In this document: one piece after another, positions 33,494 through 43,446 of the stretch
How the letters are laid out: each line of letters opens with the position of its first letter
Numbering within the stretch: position 1 is the first letter of the stretch
Source of the DNA: Gemmatimonadota bacterium
Lineage (GTDB): Bacteria; Gemmatimonadota; Gemmatimonadetes; Gemmatimonadales; GWC2-71-9
NCBI GenBank assembly: GCA_029262195.1
Contig: JAJCZX010000038.1
Location: 154,226-218,225, forward strand
Direction: 5' to 3'
DNA length: 64,000 nucleotides
Notes under the pieces: generated by a model
Database searches by the model: none
The model's input: only the letters and a program-made list of their open reading frames with translations
What the model was told of the DNA's origin: nothing
Position numbers and translations under genes: made by a program

Positions 33494-35911
33494 TTAAAAG
33501 AACTGGCCAAGTCGAAAATGGAATTTCCAACCCGGATCACCATTCCCATTTACATCAATCCGGTCGAACCCATACGCGTAGTCGAGTCCGATTGGACCTA
33601 GCGGAGACAACATCGACAGCCCTACGCCAGCTCCGCGAAAGAGTCGTGTCGGATTAAACTCACCCGGCTTGGACCACACGTTACCAGCATCCATATAGGT
33701 GGAGAAATAGATCGATTGGCTCACACGCATGCCAATCTCTCCGGTCATAGCAAAATAGGTCCCACCAAAGGCGTCAACCGTGTTGGCCCGGTTTCCAGAG
33801 GCGAACGGGTCAAACCCCTGCGGTGTAATCGAAAATTCCGAGTAACCCCTCAACGGGATACCGAACTGGGTGCCGCCCATCGAGAACAACTGTCGGAAGT
33901 GCGGACCAGCGTCGCCCCAAATAAAACCAGCTTTTGCAGTGTAGCCAAGCACGAATTGGAGCGGGTTGGATGTTGGATCTTCTCCCCCTAGCTGCGCCAA
34001 AGGTGCGTACCAACGGCCCTCGAATGTGGCTCGTCGGAAATTACCAGAACCTTTGAGCGGACCACCCACCTGAGCAATCTCGAATCTGTTAAGCGCCCCG
34101 CCGGTGGCAAAGGGCAGCCCGATCCTCGTATCGCGGACGGCGGAAACGCTAAGGCTCGAAAGCACGCAGTTAGCGCAGACAAACGCGTTCGACAGCGCAT
34201 CACCCGAGTCAGTGCCGAATTTACTTTCCTCCAGCGTATATGAGGTGAACATCCGCGTGGACCGTGACCCGAACAGCGGGAATCCGATTTGAAGCGTACC
34301 ACCTCTCGTGCGGATCGTGCCGAGGTCCGCGATGGTGAAGCGCGTGCGCGTGTTGTGGAGAGAGAGCGTTCCCGACATCAATCCACCCCGCAACGAGGGA
34401 TCGGTGTAAGAGACATTGAAATCGCTGATGTTGCGTCCGAACTGCCATTGAAACGATGCGTTCTTACCGCGTCCGAACAGGTTGGGCTGTTGCAGTCCAA
34501 TGAAACCACCAATGCCCGTTCCCTGCCCAACTGAGGCACCAAAATTGATGTTGCCGGTGTTCCTTTCCGTAACCCGGAAAGTGATATCCACATCCCCCTG
34601 CTGGTTGATTTGCTCGAAATCTGGGAAGGCCAATGGTTGCTCGAAAAACCCGACATTTGAGACGTTTTGATACGACCTCAGCAAGGCATCTTGACGGAAC
34701 ACATCACCGGGCAGCATGACCAACGCTCTGCGGATCACGCTCTCATGAGTCACGTTATTTCCGGTGATGTTAATCCGGTTAATGATGGCTGGGGAATTCT
34801 CTGTAATCTGCCAGCGCAAGTCGACAACGGGCGTACCGTCTTCAGATATTCTCGGTGATACCTGGGGGTCGATCCGCGCATATATATACCCGGTATTGGA
34901 ATACAGGGTTGAAACAGCGGTTGTCGCTTCGCCCCAGGCAGCCGCGTCAAAATTGCGCGCCCCTTCCTGGGCTCCACCCAACCCCAGGAACCCTGTTGCC
35001 TGGTCTTCTGAAAACGGATAATACCGTTCAAGAATATCAGTGGTGTACTGTCGATTCCCGATCACCTCGAAGTCGCCGACTTTGTATTGGGGCCCTTCTT
35101 CAACTGTGATTATCAAAGTCCCTTTGCCGGTCTCTGGATTCACGATCAAAGTGTCGCTAACCGTTCGAAAATCGACGAACCCCCGAGTGGAATAAAAACT
35201 CGGCAGGTTTTCTCTCAGGTCCTCGGCGAGCTTTTCATCGTCAAACTCACCTTTCTTGAACCACAGGAAGCCTTCGGCACCCGTGCGCATGTGTGAGACA
35301 ACCTCAGCGTCCGGGATCTGCTCGTTCCCCTCGATAATGATCCTGCTGATGGCAACCTTTGTACCCTCTTCGACCCCGAAGATCACCCTTACAGTCGCCC
35401 CGCTATCCCCCGGTTCGGTGCGCATCGAAACGTTGGCGGTGTAATAACCTTCGTTCTTGTAAAGTGTGTCGATGCCCAGACGCGAGCCTTCGGCGACATT
35501 GGGATCAAAAGGTCGCCCCGAATTCACCCCGACTTTTCCACGAACTGATCGCTCGCTGAGTTTCTCTACTCCTTCCACCGTCCAGGAGGTCACCAGGGGG
35601 TTCTCAACCACCTCTATCCTCAACACCTCCTGCGCGCCCATCGTCCCCTGCATAATCTCTACGTTCGAGAATTGACCGCTGGCGTAGAGGGCTGCGATCG
35701 ATTTTTGAACGTCAAGAAAAGTGGTTCCCTGACCCGGGACCAACCCTGACAGAGCTATGACGCGCTGAGCCGGCACCCGATTGTTACCACCCACTATGAT
35801 TGAGTCAAACGCCACGCCCGAAACGCCCTGAGCCGCTGCATCGTCCGGTGCTATGAACGATGAAAGGCCAAGCGCAAGAATAACGATTAGTGCGGAAGTT
35901 GCTTTGTTCAA
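33494..35911 (-). CDS. bamA: Outer-membrane protein assembly factor BamA
   Basis: An 805-residue Omp85 protein. Signal peptide at residues 1-28, then about five POTRA units (VEGVEKLSERSVRGKVGVNSG and ISRIIIEGNEQIPDAEVVSHM mark two of them). The C-terminal barrel begins near residue 440 (NINFGASVGQGTGIGGFIGLQQPNLFGRGK) and ends in LGQFF with the terminal Phe required for barrel recognition. It inserts beta-barrels into the outer membrane. It heads the skp-lpxD-lpxC-fabZ-lpxA-lpxB run. Confidence 0.96.
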   Translation of the reverse strand: MNKATSALIVILALGLSSFIAPDDAAAQGVSGVAFDSIIVGGNNRVPAQRVIALSGLVPGQGTTFLDVQKSIAALYASGQFSNVEIMQGTMGAQEVLRIEVVENPLVTSWTVEGVEKLSERSVRGKVGVNSGRPFDPNVAEGSRLGIDTLYKNEGYYTANVSMRTEPGDSGATVRVIFGVEEGTKVAISRIIIEGNEQIPDAEVVSHMRTGAEGFLWFKKGEFDDEKLAEDLRENLPSFYSTRGFVDFRTVSDTLIVNPETGKGTLIITVEEGPQYKVGDFEVIGNRQYTTDILERYYPFSEDQATGFLGLGGAQEGARNFDAAAWGEATTAVSTLYSNTGYIYARIDPQVSPRISEDGTPVVDLRWQITENSPAIINRINITGNNVTHESVIRRALVMLPGDVFRQDALLRSYQNVSNVGFFEQPLAFPDFEQINQQGDVDITFRVTERNTGNINFGASVGQGTGIGGFIGLQQPNLFGRGKNASFQWQFGRNISDFNVSYTDPSLRGGLMSGTLSLHNTRTRFTIADLGTIRTRGGTLQIGFPLFGSRSTRMFTSYTLEESKFGTDSGDALSNAFVCANCVLSSLSVSAVRDTRIGLPFATGGALNRFEIAQVGGPLKGSGNFRRATFEGRWYAPLAQLGGEDPTSNPLQFVLGYTAKAGFIWGDAGPHFRQLFSMGGTQFGIPLRGYSEFSITPQGFDPFASGNRANTVDAFGGTYFAMTGEIGMRVSQSIYFSTYMDAGNVWSKPGEFNPTRLFRGAGVGLSMLSPLGPIGLDYAYGFDRIDVNGNGDPGWKFHFRLGQFF

Positions 35912-35919
35912 ACGATCTC

Positions 35920-38418
35920 TCAGTTGTCGTTCGGTTGCGACTGTTGCGTTTCCTCCGACAAAATCCGGAACGTAAGGGCTTCCCCATCCTCGGCCAGATC
36001 AACCTCAATCTGGTCGCCTGGACCGAATTCAGTCATCAGTATTTTTTCGGAGAGGGGATCTTCAACCCATCTCTGAATTGCTCTTTTTAAGGGTCTGGCG
36101 CCGTAGGCCTCATCAAAGCCCTTGTCCACCAGGAATTCCGTGGCAGCTTCGGTTCTGCGAAGAGTAAAGCCCTCCTCGGCTACCCGCGTTTCCAATTGCC
36201 CAAATACTATACCAACGATTTCCGCAATGTGTTCACGACTCAACGGGTGGAAAACGATCACATCATCAAGCCTGTTGAGGAATTCCGGGTTAAAAACCCG
36301 CTCGATCTCGTCCTTCACCTTCTCCGACATCTTGTCATACGTTTGTGAGGTATCCGTCTTGGCAAAGCCCAGTTGCTTGTTTTTGGAAATATCTCGGGCA
36401 CCCACGTTCGACGTCATTATTACGACCGTATTCTTGAAATCGACCATGCGCCCGTAGTTATCGGTGAGATGTCCCTCATCGAGCACCTGCAGCAGAATGT
36501 TGAAAACATCGGGGTGCGCCTTTTCCAGTTCGTCGAGCAAAACCACCGAATACGGCTTCCTTTTGACAGCTTTGGTGAGCGTGCCCGAGTCGTCATACCC
36601 CACGTATCCAGGGGGAGCACCGATCAAGCGGCTTACGCTGAATTTCTCCATATATTCGGACATATCGACCCTGATTAACGCTTTTTCGTCGGCAAAGAGA
36701 AAACGCGCCAGGGTTCTGGCCAACTCGGTTTTACCCACTCCGGTTGGTCCACAGAAGATGAAACTTCCGATGGGACGTCTCGGATCCTTCATCCCGGCGC
36801 GGGAACGGCGAATAGCCCGGGAAATCGCTTCGATCGCCTGGTTTTGACCTACAACAGCCTTGTGAAGTTCGTCTTCCATACGGATGAGCCTCATGCTCTC
36901 CGCTTCCTGTAATCGCGTTACCGGCACACCGGTCCAGCGGGAAACAATAAAGGCTACCTGTTCCTCATCGATTATCGGCCGATGGGTCTGTCGTTCGGTT
37001 TCCCAATCCTCACGCTGCTTCTTGATGTCCGCCTGGAGTTCCCGCTCCGTATCTCTCAGGGACGCGGCTTTTTCAAAATTCTGATCCCGCACGGCGTCTT
37101 CTTTGTCCTGATTGACCGCGTCGAGATCGTCTTTGAGTTTGACCACGTGATCCGGCAACACCTGAGCGGCCAAACGTGCCCTGGCGCCAGCCTCGTCGAT
37201 CACATCGATCGCCTTGTCGGGCAGGAACCTGTCAGTGATATAGCGTTCCGATAACTTGGTTGCGATTTCAAGAGTCTCATCAGGAATCACGATCTTGTGA
37301 TGATCCTGGTATCGCTCCCGCAGGCCTTTGAGAATTTCGACAGTCTCTTCGGTGCTGGGCGGCTCGACGATAACAGTCTGGAAACGACGCTCGAGAGCAC
37401 CATCCTTTTCAATGTATTTACGATATTCGTTCAACGTCGAAGCACCGACACATTGAAGCTCTCCCCTCGCCAGAGCCGGTTTGAGCATGTTGGAGGCGTC
37501 AATGGCACCCTCGGCAGCACCCGCTCCGACCAGAGTGTGAAGTTCGTCAATGAAGAGAACAACGTTTTTGTTCTGAGCAATTTCGTTCATCACCGCTTTG
37601 AGTCGTTCTTCGAATTGCCCTCGGTACTTTGTACCGGCAATTACTGCTGCCATATCCAGAGCCAGAACTCTGTGCTCCCGGAGTCCGTCAGGGCAGTTAC
37701 CCGTGGCGATGAGCTGAGCCAGTCCCTCGACGATCGCGGTTTTGCCTACACCGGCCTCCCCAATCAAAACGGGGTTGTTCTTTTTGCGGCGGGAAAGGAC
37801 TTCGATAACCCGTTCGATCTCGCTGTGACGCCCAATAGTCGGATCCAATTCGCCGTTGACTGCGAGTTGCGTGAGGTCGCGGCAAAAGTGGTCCAGAGCC
37901 GGGGTCTTCGATTTCTTTTCAGTCCCCTTGGCCGCCGGTTGTGCGGCAGGCGTCTTGGGGGTGCCGCTTGGCATTTCTGATCCCAGTAGCCGCAAAGTCT
38001 CGGCTCTGGCCTGTTCGAGTGAAATCCCCGAGTCAGCCAGAACCTGTGCGGCGATCCCCTTTTCTTCCCGCAGGAGGCCAAGCAGGAGGTGCTCCGTTCC
38101 AACGTAAGAATGGTTCAGCTCGCGAGCTTCGCTCATCGCAAGTTCCAAAACTTTCTTAGCACGGGATGTATATGGAAGATCGGGTCCTTCGGGAGCCGGG
38201 GCCTTACCCTTTTTGACCGTCTCTTCGATCTTCTGCTGAATATCGTCAAGATCGACGTGGAGGTTGGTCAGAACGGCTGCGGCGACCCCCTCCCCCTCTC
38301 GAATCAGGCCGAGAAGGATGTGCTCGGTACCGACGTACTCGTGGTGAAGTCGCGAGGCTTCTTCCCTCGCCATCTGCAAGACTTTTCGGACTCTATCGGT
38401 GAAGTTGTAACCGTTCAT
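35920..38418 (-). CDS. clpC: ClpC-type AAA+ unfoldase
   Basis: An 832-residue Hsp100 protein. Two N-terminal Clp repeats ([22 protein letters not shown] and [22 protein letters not shown]), AAA1 with [15 protein letters not shown], a middle segment with a UVR-like motif ([19 protein letters not shown]), and AAA2 with [14 protein letters not shown]. It feeds substrates to ClpP. In Bacillus, ClpC recognises arginine-phosphorylated proteins made by McsB. Here mcsB and mcsA lie directly upstream in the transcript. No ctsR is seen next to them. Confidence 0.96.
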   Translation of the reverse strand: MNGYNFTDRVRKVLQMAREEASRLHHEYVGTEHILLGLIREGEGVAAAVLTNLHVDLDDIQQKIEETVKKGKAPAPEGPDLPYTSRAKKVLELAMSEARELNHSYVGTEHLLLGLLREEKGIAAQVLADSGISLEQARAETLRLLGSEMPSGTPKTPAAQPAAKGTEKKSKTPALDHFCRDLTQLAVNGELDPTIGRHSEIERVIEVLSRRKKNNPVLIGEAGVGKTAIVEGLAQLIATGNCPDGLREHRVLALDMAAVIAGTKYRGQFEERLKAVMNEIAQNKNVVLFIDELHTLVGAGAAEGAIDASNMLKPALARGELQCVGASTLNEYRKYIEKDGALERRFQTVIVEPPSTEETVEILKGLRERYQDHHKIVIPDETLEIATKLSERYITDRFLPDKAIDVIDEAGARARLAAQVLPDHVVKLKDDLDAVNQDKEDAVRDQNFEKAASLRDTERELQADIKKQREDWETERQTHRPIIDEEQVAFIVSRWTGVPVTRLQEAESMRLIRMEDELHKAVVGQNQAIEAISRAIRRSRAGMKDPRRPIGSFIFCGPTGVGKTELARTLARFLFADEKALIRVDMSEYMEKFSVSRLIGAPPGYVGYDDSGTLTKAVKRKPYSVVLLDELEKAHPDVFNILLQVLDEGHLTDNYGRMVDFKNTVVIMTSNVGARDISKNKQLGFAKTDTSQTYDKMSEKVKDEIERVFNPEFLNRLDDVIVFHPLSREHIAEIVGIVFGQLETRVAEEGFTLRRTEAATEFLVDKGFDEAYGARPLKRAIQRWVEDPLSEKILMTEFGPGDQIEVDLAEDGEALTFRILSEETQQSQPNDN

Positions 38419-39515
38419 GACTCGCTACTCTTTTCTGTTTGGTCCCCCCCGTCGTCGAGGCCCGGTTGTAAAAGCGACCGGACGTATTCGGCGCGGGCTT
38501 CGTTCAGTTCCGCTTCGTCAACTCCCAACCCGATGATGTCTTCGAGGTGCCCGGGTTGAGTGTATACCAACAATTTGTTCAACGTGTATGCATCAACATC
38601 TTTGATCGTCCCGAGGCCGACTCCAAGGCGAACTCCACTCAAAAGGTTCATCGCCTCTTCAAAGGAAAGGTTGCGAGCATATCTCAGCAGACCGTAGGCC
38701 CTCCACACCTTGTCGGCCATAACCACTGGAGCATCCCGTTCCAGCACGGCTCTGGCTTCGACCTCATATTCGACGACCTGGCGAACGACCTTACCAAGTT
38801 GGTCGACCAACTCCCCCTCTGATTTTCCGAGGGTCGTTTGATTTGAGAGTTGGAAGAAATTGCCAACAACTTCCGACCCCTCTCCATACAGCCCACGGAA
38901 TGTTAGTCCCACCTGGGCCAATCCCTGCAAAACCTTGGAAATTTCTTTGGTCAGAACCAGACCGGGCAGGTGTATCAAAACGGACGCGCGCAGCCCGGTT
39001 CCAACATTTGTCGGGCAGGAAGTAAGGTAACCAAACTGAGGGTGAAAGGCGAAGGAAAGTTCCCTGCCGAAATCGTTGTCCAGCCTTTCTATTGAGGCCA
39101 GAGCGCCCGAGAGGTCAAATCCTGATTTTAGGACCTGAATCCGGAGATGGTCTTCCTCGTTGACCATCACTCCAAGTTCACCCTCGGTAAACAGCGCGGC
39201 ACTGGATACAGGGCGCCCATCGCGCCCCATCAATTCCCTCGAGATCAGATGCCTTTCGTGGAGAATATTGCGATCCAAACTGCTCATGGATGGGACGTCG
39301 AATTCCACAGCATCAGCGAGTTGGCCTGACTTGTGGCATGCCCGGGCAACTGACTCAAGAATGTCCTTACGGTCGGTAGCGGTGGTCCGGGTCGAGAACC
39401 GAACGCCAGAGAGATTGCGGGCCAGCCGTACGCGGGTCGAGAGAACAATCATGCTCTCAGGCCCGCTGGCATCCAACCAACGCATTCCTCCATCGGGAAG
39501 CATCGATAGATCCAT
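38415..39515 (-). CDS. mcsB: Protein-arginine kinase McsB
   Basis: A 366-residue phosphagen-kinase-fold protein: IVLSTRVRLARNLSGVRF at residues ~23-40, NEEDHLRIQVLKSGFDL, GYLTSCPTNVGTGLRASVLIHLPGL, and SSEVVGNFFQLSNQ-like region. This set separates McsB from creatine/arginine kinases. It phosphorylates Arg residues to mark proteins for ClpCP. ATGA overlap with clpC and a 2-nt gap from mcsA. Confidence 0.94.
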   Translation of the reverse strand: MDLSMLPDGGMRWLDASGPESMIVLSTRVRLARNLSGVRFSTRTTATDRKDILESVARACHKSGQLADAVEFDVPSMSSLDRNILHERHLISRELMGRDGRPVSSAALFTEGELGVMVNEEDHLRIQVLKSGFDLSGALASIERLDNDFGRELSFAFHPQFGYLTSCPTNVGTGLRASVLIHLPGLVLTKEISKVLQGLAQVGLTFRGLYGEGSEVVGNFFQLSNQTTLGKSEGELVDQLGKVVRQVVEYEVEARAVLERDAPVVMADKVWRAYGLLRYARNLSFEEAMNLLSGVRLGVGLGTIKDVDAYTLNKLLVYTQPGHLEDIIGLGVDEAELNEARAEYVRSLLQPGLDDGGDQTEKSSES

Positions 39516-39517
39516 CG

Positions 39518-40009
39518 CTACTCCATGACCTTCAATTGGTCGCGCAACTCCGCGGCCAATTCAAAGTTCTCCGCATCCACCGCGTTCTTCAGTTGCTTTT
39601 TGAGCTCTCTGGTATGGCGAGCTTGATCCGACTCTTCCGAGTCAGCGAAATAATATTTCCCGGCGTGGTGGTTAGACCCGTGCAACCTTCTCAAAAGATC
39701 TTTCAGGTGTCCGTGGAACGTGTCATAACAAGCGGGGCATCCGAGTTTGCCAGATTCTCGAAAATCTCGAAGTGTCGACTGGCAACTGGAGCACTCAATC
39801 GCCGAATCTTCGTCCGAAATATTTGATCCGACTCCCATCCCTATGGAGGCGATGAAATCGTTAAGCGGGTTGGCCTGCGCGGCCGCCCCGGTCTGGACAC
39901 CCTTGTCGCTGGCACATTCCTCACACAGGTGCACAGTTGTCACCGAGTTGTCCACTATTTGTGTCAGGTGAATCTGAGCGTGACGTTCACCGCAATTCTC
40001 ACATTTCAT
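39518..40009 (-). CDS. mcsA: McsA-like zinc/UVR-domain activator of McsB
   Basis: A 163-residue protein with four Cys pairs: CENC and CEEC near the N-terminus, then CSSC and CPAC. A C-terminal UVR motif is present (LKNAVDAENFELAAELRDQLK). This is the McsA pattern; McsA activates McsB and links it to ClpC. It overlaps the lolD stop by 11 nt. The N-terminal knuckle is intact, so metal binding is likely. Confidence 0.92.
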   Translation of the reverse strand: MKCENCGERHAQIHLTQIVDNSVTTVHLCEECASDKGVQTGAAAQANPLNDFIASIGMGVGSNISDEDSAIECSSCQSTLRDFRESGKLGCPACYDTFHGHLKDLLRRLHGSNHHAGKYYFADSEESDQARHTRELKKQLKNAVDAENFELAAELRDQLKVME

Positions 40010-40709
40010 TGCGCGTCACCTCTCTGGCATCAACCTGCACGAGCCGCCCGTTTTCAAGGCTGAATACGCGGTCGGCTCGTTCGACCATCTCCGGGTTGTG
40101 GGTAACAAGCACCACGGCCGTTTCTAGCTCGCGAGCCAGATCGAAAAACATGTTGCCTACCTGTTTGACGTTGGCGAAGTCGAGGTTTCCTGTGGGCTCG
40201 TCGGCAAGAACAATTTTGGGATCGTTGACCAGTGCGCGCGCTACCGCGCAGCGTTGTTGTTCCCCCCCCGACAACTCACCCGGCCGGTGGGTCATTCGAC
40301 CCGCCAATCCCACTGTCGCGAGGAGCTCTTCAGCCCTGCTGGAAGCGGTGGTGAGATCAACGCCATTTATCAGTTGCGGCATTGTGACGTTTTCCAGCGC
40401 ACTAAATTCCCGTAGCAGGTGATGAAACTGAAAGACGAACCCAATCGACCTCGCTCGAATGTGTGCCTTGCCCTGTTCGTCCAATTCGGAGTACTTGCGG
40501 CCTTCCAGGATCACGTCGCCGGCCGACGCCTCGTCCAGTGCGCCAAGGATGTGTAACAACGAACTCTTCCCGCTCCCGCTGGCGCCGACGATCGCGACTA
40601 TCTCTCCCCGGCGCACTGTGATATCGATGCTATTTAATACCTCCAGGAGCGCCCCATCGCCGCCACGATAGGTTTTCCTTAGCCCGGAGACCTCGAGAAG
40701 GGGAGTCAT
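39999..40709 (-). CDS. lolD: Lipoprotein-release ABC ATPase LolD
   Basis: A 236-residue ABC ATPase. Walker A GASGSGKSS, Q-loop FQFHHLLREFSALENVTMP, signature LSGGEQQR, Walker B VLADEPTGNLD and switch His VVLVTHNPEM. The HHLL and GNLDFAN segments match LolD rather than amino-acid importers. With the permease upstream it extracts lipoproteins from the inner membrane for the outer membrane. ATG overlaps the lolC/E stop. Confidence 0.93.
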   Translation of the reverse strand: MTPLLEVSGLRKTYRGGDGALLEVLNSIDITVRRGEIVAIVGASGSGKSSLLHILGALDEASAGDVILEGRKYSELDEQGKAHIRARSIGFVFQFHHLLREFSALENVTMPQLINGVDLTTASSRAEELLATVGLAGRMTHRPGELSGGEQQRCAVARALVNDPKIVLADEPTGNLDFANVKQVGNMFFDLARELETAVVLVTHNPEMVERADRVFSLENGRLVQVDAREVTRNEM

Positions 40710-41956
40710 TCGTACCGTATCGCTTCTACCGGACGCAGTGACGCAGCGCGCCGGGAGGGATAAATGGTCGCCAGCACCGCCACTGACATCGAGGCGAATG
40801 TGATCAACAAGACGTCGCTCATTGTTACCTGCACCGGGAGGTGATCAATAAAGTAGAGCGATGCGTCCAATTCGATGAGCTTTTTCGAATCAATCAGCCA
40901 GGCAAGCAACAAACCGGTAAGCGTTCCGAGGCCCGTGCCCACTACTCCGATGGCCGCGCCCTGCCACAGAAAGATCTTACGAATCGACTTCATCGGCAGG
41001 CCCATTGCTTTCAGGATACCGATCTCGCGTCGCTTGTCGGTCACTGTCATGGTGAGGGTACTGACGATATTGAACGCCGCAACCACGGTGATAAGCAGGA
41101 GGACCAATCCCATTGCCAGTTTCTCTAACTGAAGCGCGGAAAAAAGTTGAGCGTTTAGCTGCTGCCAGTCCAGCGTCCGGTACGGATATGCAAGCGTTTC
41201 CGACAGCTCTTCCCCGACACGGGACGCATCCCACGCATCAGCGACCCGGACTTCAATACCGCTGGCGGCACTATCAAGCCCCGCAAACCTCTGAGCCACT
41301 GGAAAAGCCAGTACCGCATGCTTGTTGTCATATTCATACATACCGGTTTCGAATACGCCGGTCACCTCGAACCACCAGTATTTGGGAGATACGGCGCCAA
41401 GTGAAGAGCTAAATTTCGATCCAGCCGGTGCTGCCACTTGAACAACCGTGCCAGGGAAAGCTGACAGCCGTTCCGCCAGCCTGACTCCCATAACTATTCC
41501 GCCGTCAACTTCTTCATTACCGGTCGTTTCAAAGTCCAAATCACCGGTGGTGAAATAATTCGCAATCGCCGTCACCGATACCGAACCGGTATCCTGATAG
41601 ATACCCATCAACACGGCGCCTTCGGCATAATCGGCCCCGGCAGAGAACACACCTTCACTGCGAACAAAGGGAGTTGCGGCGACGACGTCAGGATGATTTC
41701 GGATCGTCTCAACAGTCTCCTGCCAGTCATCAAGCCTGAGGCCCCTGCCCCATGTCAGGACATGAAGGTGGGGACTGGCGATCAAAATTTTCTCTCGAAG
41801 ATCGTTCTGCAGTCCGTTCATCACGCCCATGACGACTATCAACGCCATAATGCCAACCGTAACCCCACCGGCGGCAATGAACGTTATTAGCGACGGTCGC
41901 TTTGCTCCCCGCGGACTCATCAGATAGCGCGCCGCGATCCGGAATTCCAGACTCAC
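40706..41956 (-). CDS. LolC/LolE-type lipoprotein-releasing permease
   Basis: A 416-residue FtsX-family permease. N-terminal FRIAARYLMSPRGAKRPSLI and the first membrane helix, a large periplasmic domain (residues ~45-270), then three membrane helices (LEKLAMGLVLLLITVVAAFNI, GILKAMGLPMKSIRKIF, TFASMSVAVLATIYPSRRAA). A single LolC/E-like subunit is present, so the transporter is probably homodimeric (LolF type). It overlaps lysS by 4 nt. Confidence 0.92.
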   Translation of the reverse strand: MSLEFRIAARYLMSPRGAKRPSLITFIAAGGVTVGIMALIVVMGVMNGLQNDLREKILIASPHLHVLTWGRGLRLDDWQETVETIRNHPDVVAATPFVRSEGVFSAGADYAEGAVLMGIYQDTGSVSVTAIANYFTTGDLDFETTGNEEVDGGIVMGVRLAERLSAFPGTVVQVAAPAGSKFSSSLGAVSPKYWWFEVTGVFETGMYEYDNKHAVLAFPVAQRFAGLDSAASGIEVRVADAWDASRVGEELSETLAYPYRTLDWQQLNAQLFSALQLEKLAMGLVLLLITVVAAFNIVSTLTMTVTDKRREIGILKAMGLPMKSIRKIFLWQGAAIGVVGTGLGTLTGLLLAWLIDSKKLIELDASLYFIDHLPVQVTMSDVLLITFASMSVAVLATIYPSRRAASLRPVEAIRYE

Positions 41957-43446
41957 TCTTCAGGCCTCAAAGTAGGAAAGAGGATCACCTCTCTTATAGA
42001 TGCGTTATCCGTCAACAGCATAACAAGTCGGTCAATACCAACACCACAGCCACCCGTGGGCGGCATGCCGAATTCGAGAGCGCGCACGTAGTCTTCATCC
42101 ATTTGCTGAGCTTCATCGTCCCCGGCCGCACGAGCCTCAACCTGAGCCTGGAAACGCAATCGCTGGTCATCGGGATCGTTGAGTTCACTGAAAGCATTGG
42201 CTATTTCTGTGCCGTTAACAAAAAGTTCAAAACGCTCCGCCAGAGTGCTATCGCCTCGTTTGGGCTTTGCCAGTGGGGACATTTCGATCGGATAGTCGAG
42301 GACGAAGGTTGGTTGTACCAATTTGGGTTCGACGAAAACGCCGAACAACTCATCAAGAAGTTTGGTTCGTGGGAATGTGGAAACCATATCTCCGTCTTCC
42401 CCGGCAGTCACCAGAAGTTCCCTGAGATCAGCGTCGGTAGCCGAAGCGAGATCCACTTTGGAGTGCTCCTCCACTAACTCAGAGAATGAAGCTTTCTTGA
42501 AAGGTCGTGAAAAATCAAACTCTTTTCCGAACCGCTCAATCACCAGATCACCAGCAATCTTTTTGACCACCCCTGCGACAAGCCCCTCTGTCACCTCAAC
42601 CATCGTCTGGTAATCAGCAAACGCCTCATAAAATTCCAGCATGGTAAATTCAGGGTTGTGGGTCCGGTCGATTCCCTCGTTCCTGAAATCTTTCCCAATT
42701 TCGTAGACCCTTTCCAACCCACCAACGATCAACCTCTTCAGATACAGTTCAGTTGCAATCCTCAGATACAATTGCGTATCCAGGGTATTGTGATGGGTGG
42801 TAAACGGGCGCGCCATAGCACCACCGTAGAGTGATTGCAGCACCGGGGTTTCAACCTCCAGATAATCGCGGTCCTCAAGGTAAGACCTGACAAAAGACAC
42901 GGCGCGAGCCCGGACTCTGAAAATTTCTTTTACGTCGGGATGAACAGCCAGGTCGGCATAGCGCTGTCTGAATCTCGTTTCGGAATCGGTTAACCCTCCA
43001 TGCACGTCGCCGTCAGCATCCTGCTTGCCCATTGGAAGCGGGCGAAGGGCTTTGGACAGCATTTCGACCGACACCGCTTTGACAGTAATCTCCTCCGTAC
43101 GTGTCATGAACAAAACACCCTCAACGCCAATGAAATCGCCGAGGTCGATCAACTTCACCAACTCGTATGCCTCCTCCCCTATTTCGTCTTTGCGAAAATA
43201 GAGTTGGATCCGACCCGAAGGGTCTTCCAGGTGAGCAAAGGTAGTTTTCCCGTGGCGCCGGAAGGAAACGACCCTTCCCGCTACCCGCATCCTCTCGCCA
43301 GAATCCGGCTCGAATATAGCCACGGCAGCCGCAGCGAGGTGGGTGCGCGCATAGGAGTACCCGAAAGGTTCGATCCCCATTTCTCTGAGCTTTTCGAGTT
43401 TTTCTCGTCTCGCATCTTCTACATAACTACGGTTTTCTTGAGTCAT
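41953..43446 (-). CDS. lysS: Lysyl-tRNA synthetase, class II
   Basis: A 497-residue class II enzyme. The OB-fold anticodon-binding domain lies at residues ~50-150 (RMRVAGRVVSFRRHGKTTFAHLED). Catalytic motif 2 is RVYEIGKDFRNEGIDRTHNPEFTM, and motif 3 is GMPPTGGCGVGIDRLVMLLTD. It charges tRNA-Lys. It overlaps the prfB stop by 4 nt. Confidence 0.97.
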   Translation of the reverse strand: MTQENRSYVEDARREKLEKLREMGIEPFGYSYARTHLAAAAVAIFEPDSGERMRVAGRVVSFRRHGKTTFAHLEDPSGRIQLYFRKDEIGEEAYELVKLIDLGDFIGVEGVLFMTRTEEITVKAVSVEMLSKALRPLPMGKQDADGDVHGGLTDSETRFRQRYADLAVHPDVKEIFRVRARAVSFVRSYLEDRDYLEVETPVLQSLYGGAMARPFTTHHNTLDTQLYLRIATELYLKRLIVGGLERVYEIGKDFRNEGIDRTHNPEFTMLEFYEAFADYQTMVEVTEGLVAGVVKKIAGDLVIERFGKEFDFSRPFKKASFSELVEEHSKVDLASATDADLRELLVTAGEDGDMVSTFPRTKLLDELFGVFVEPKLVQPTFVLDYPIEMSPLAKPKRGDSTLAERFELFVNGTEIANAFSELNDPDDQRLRFQAQVEARAAGDDEAQQMDEDYVRALEFGMPPTGGCGVGIDRLVMLLTDNASIREVILFPTLRPEE

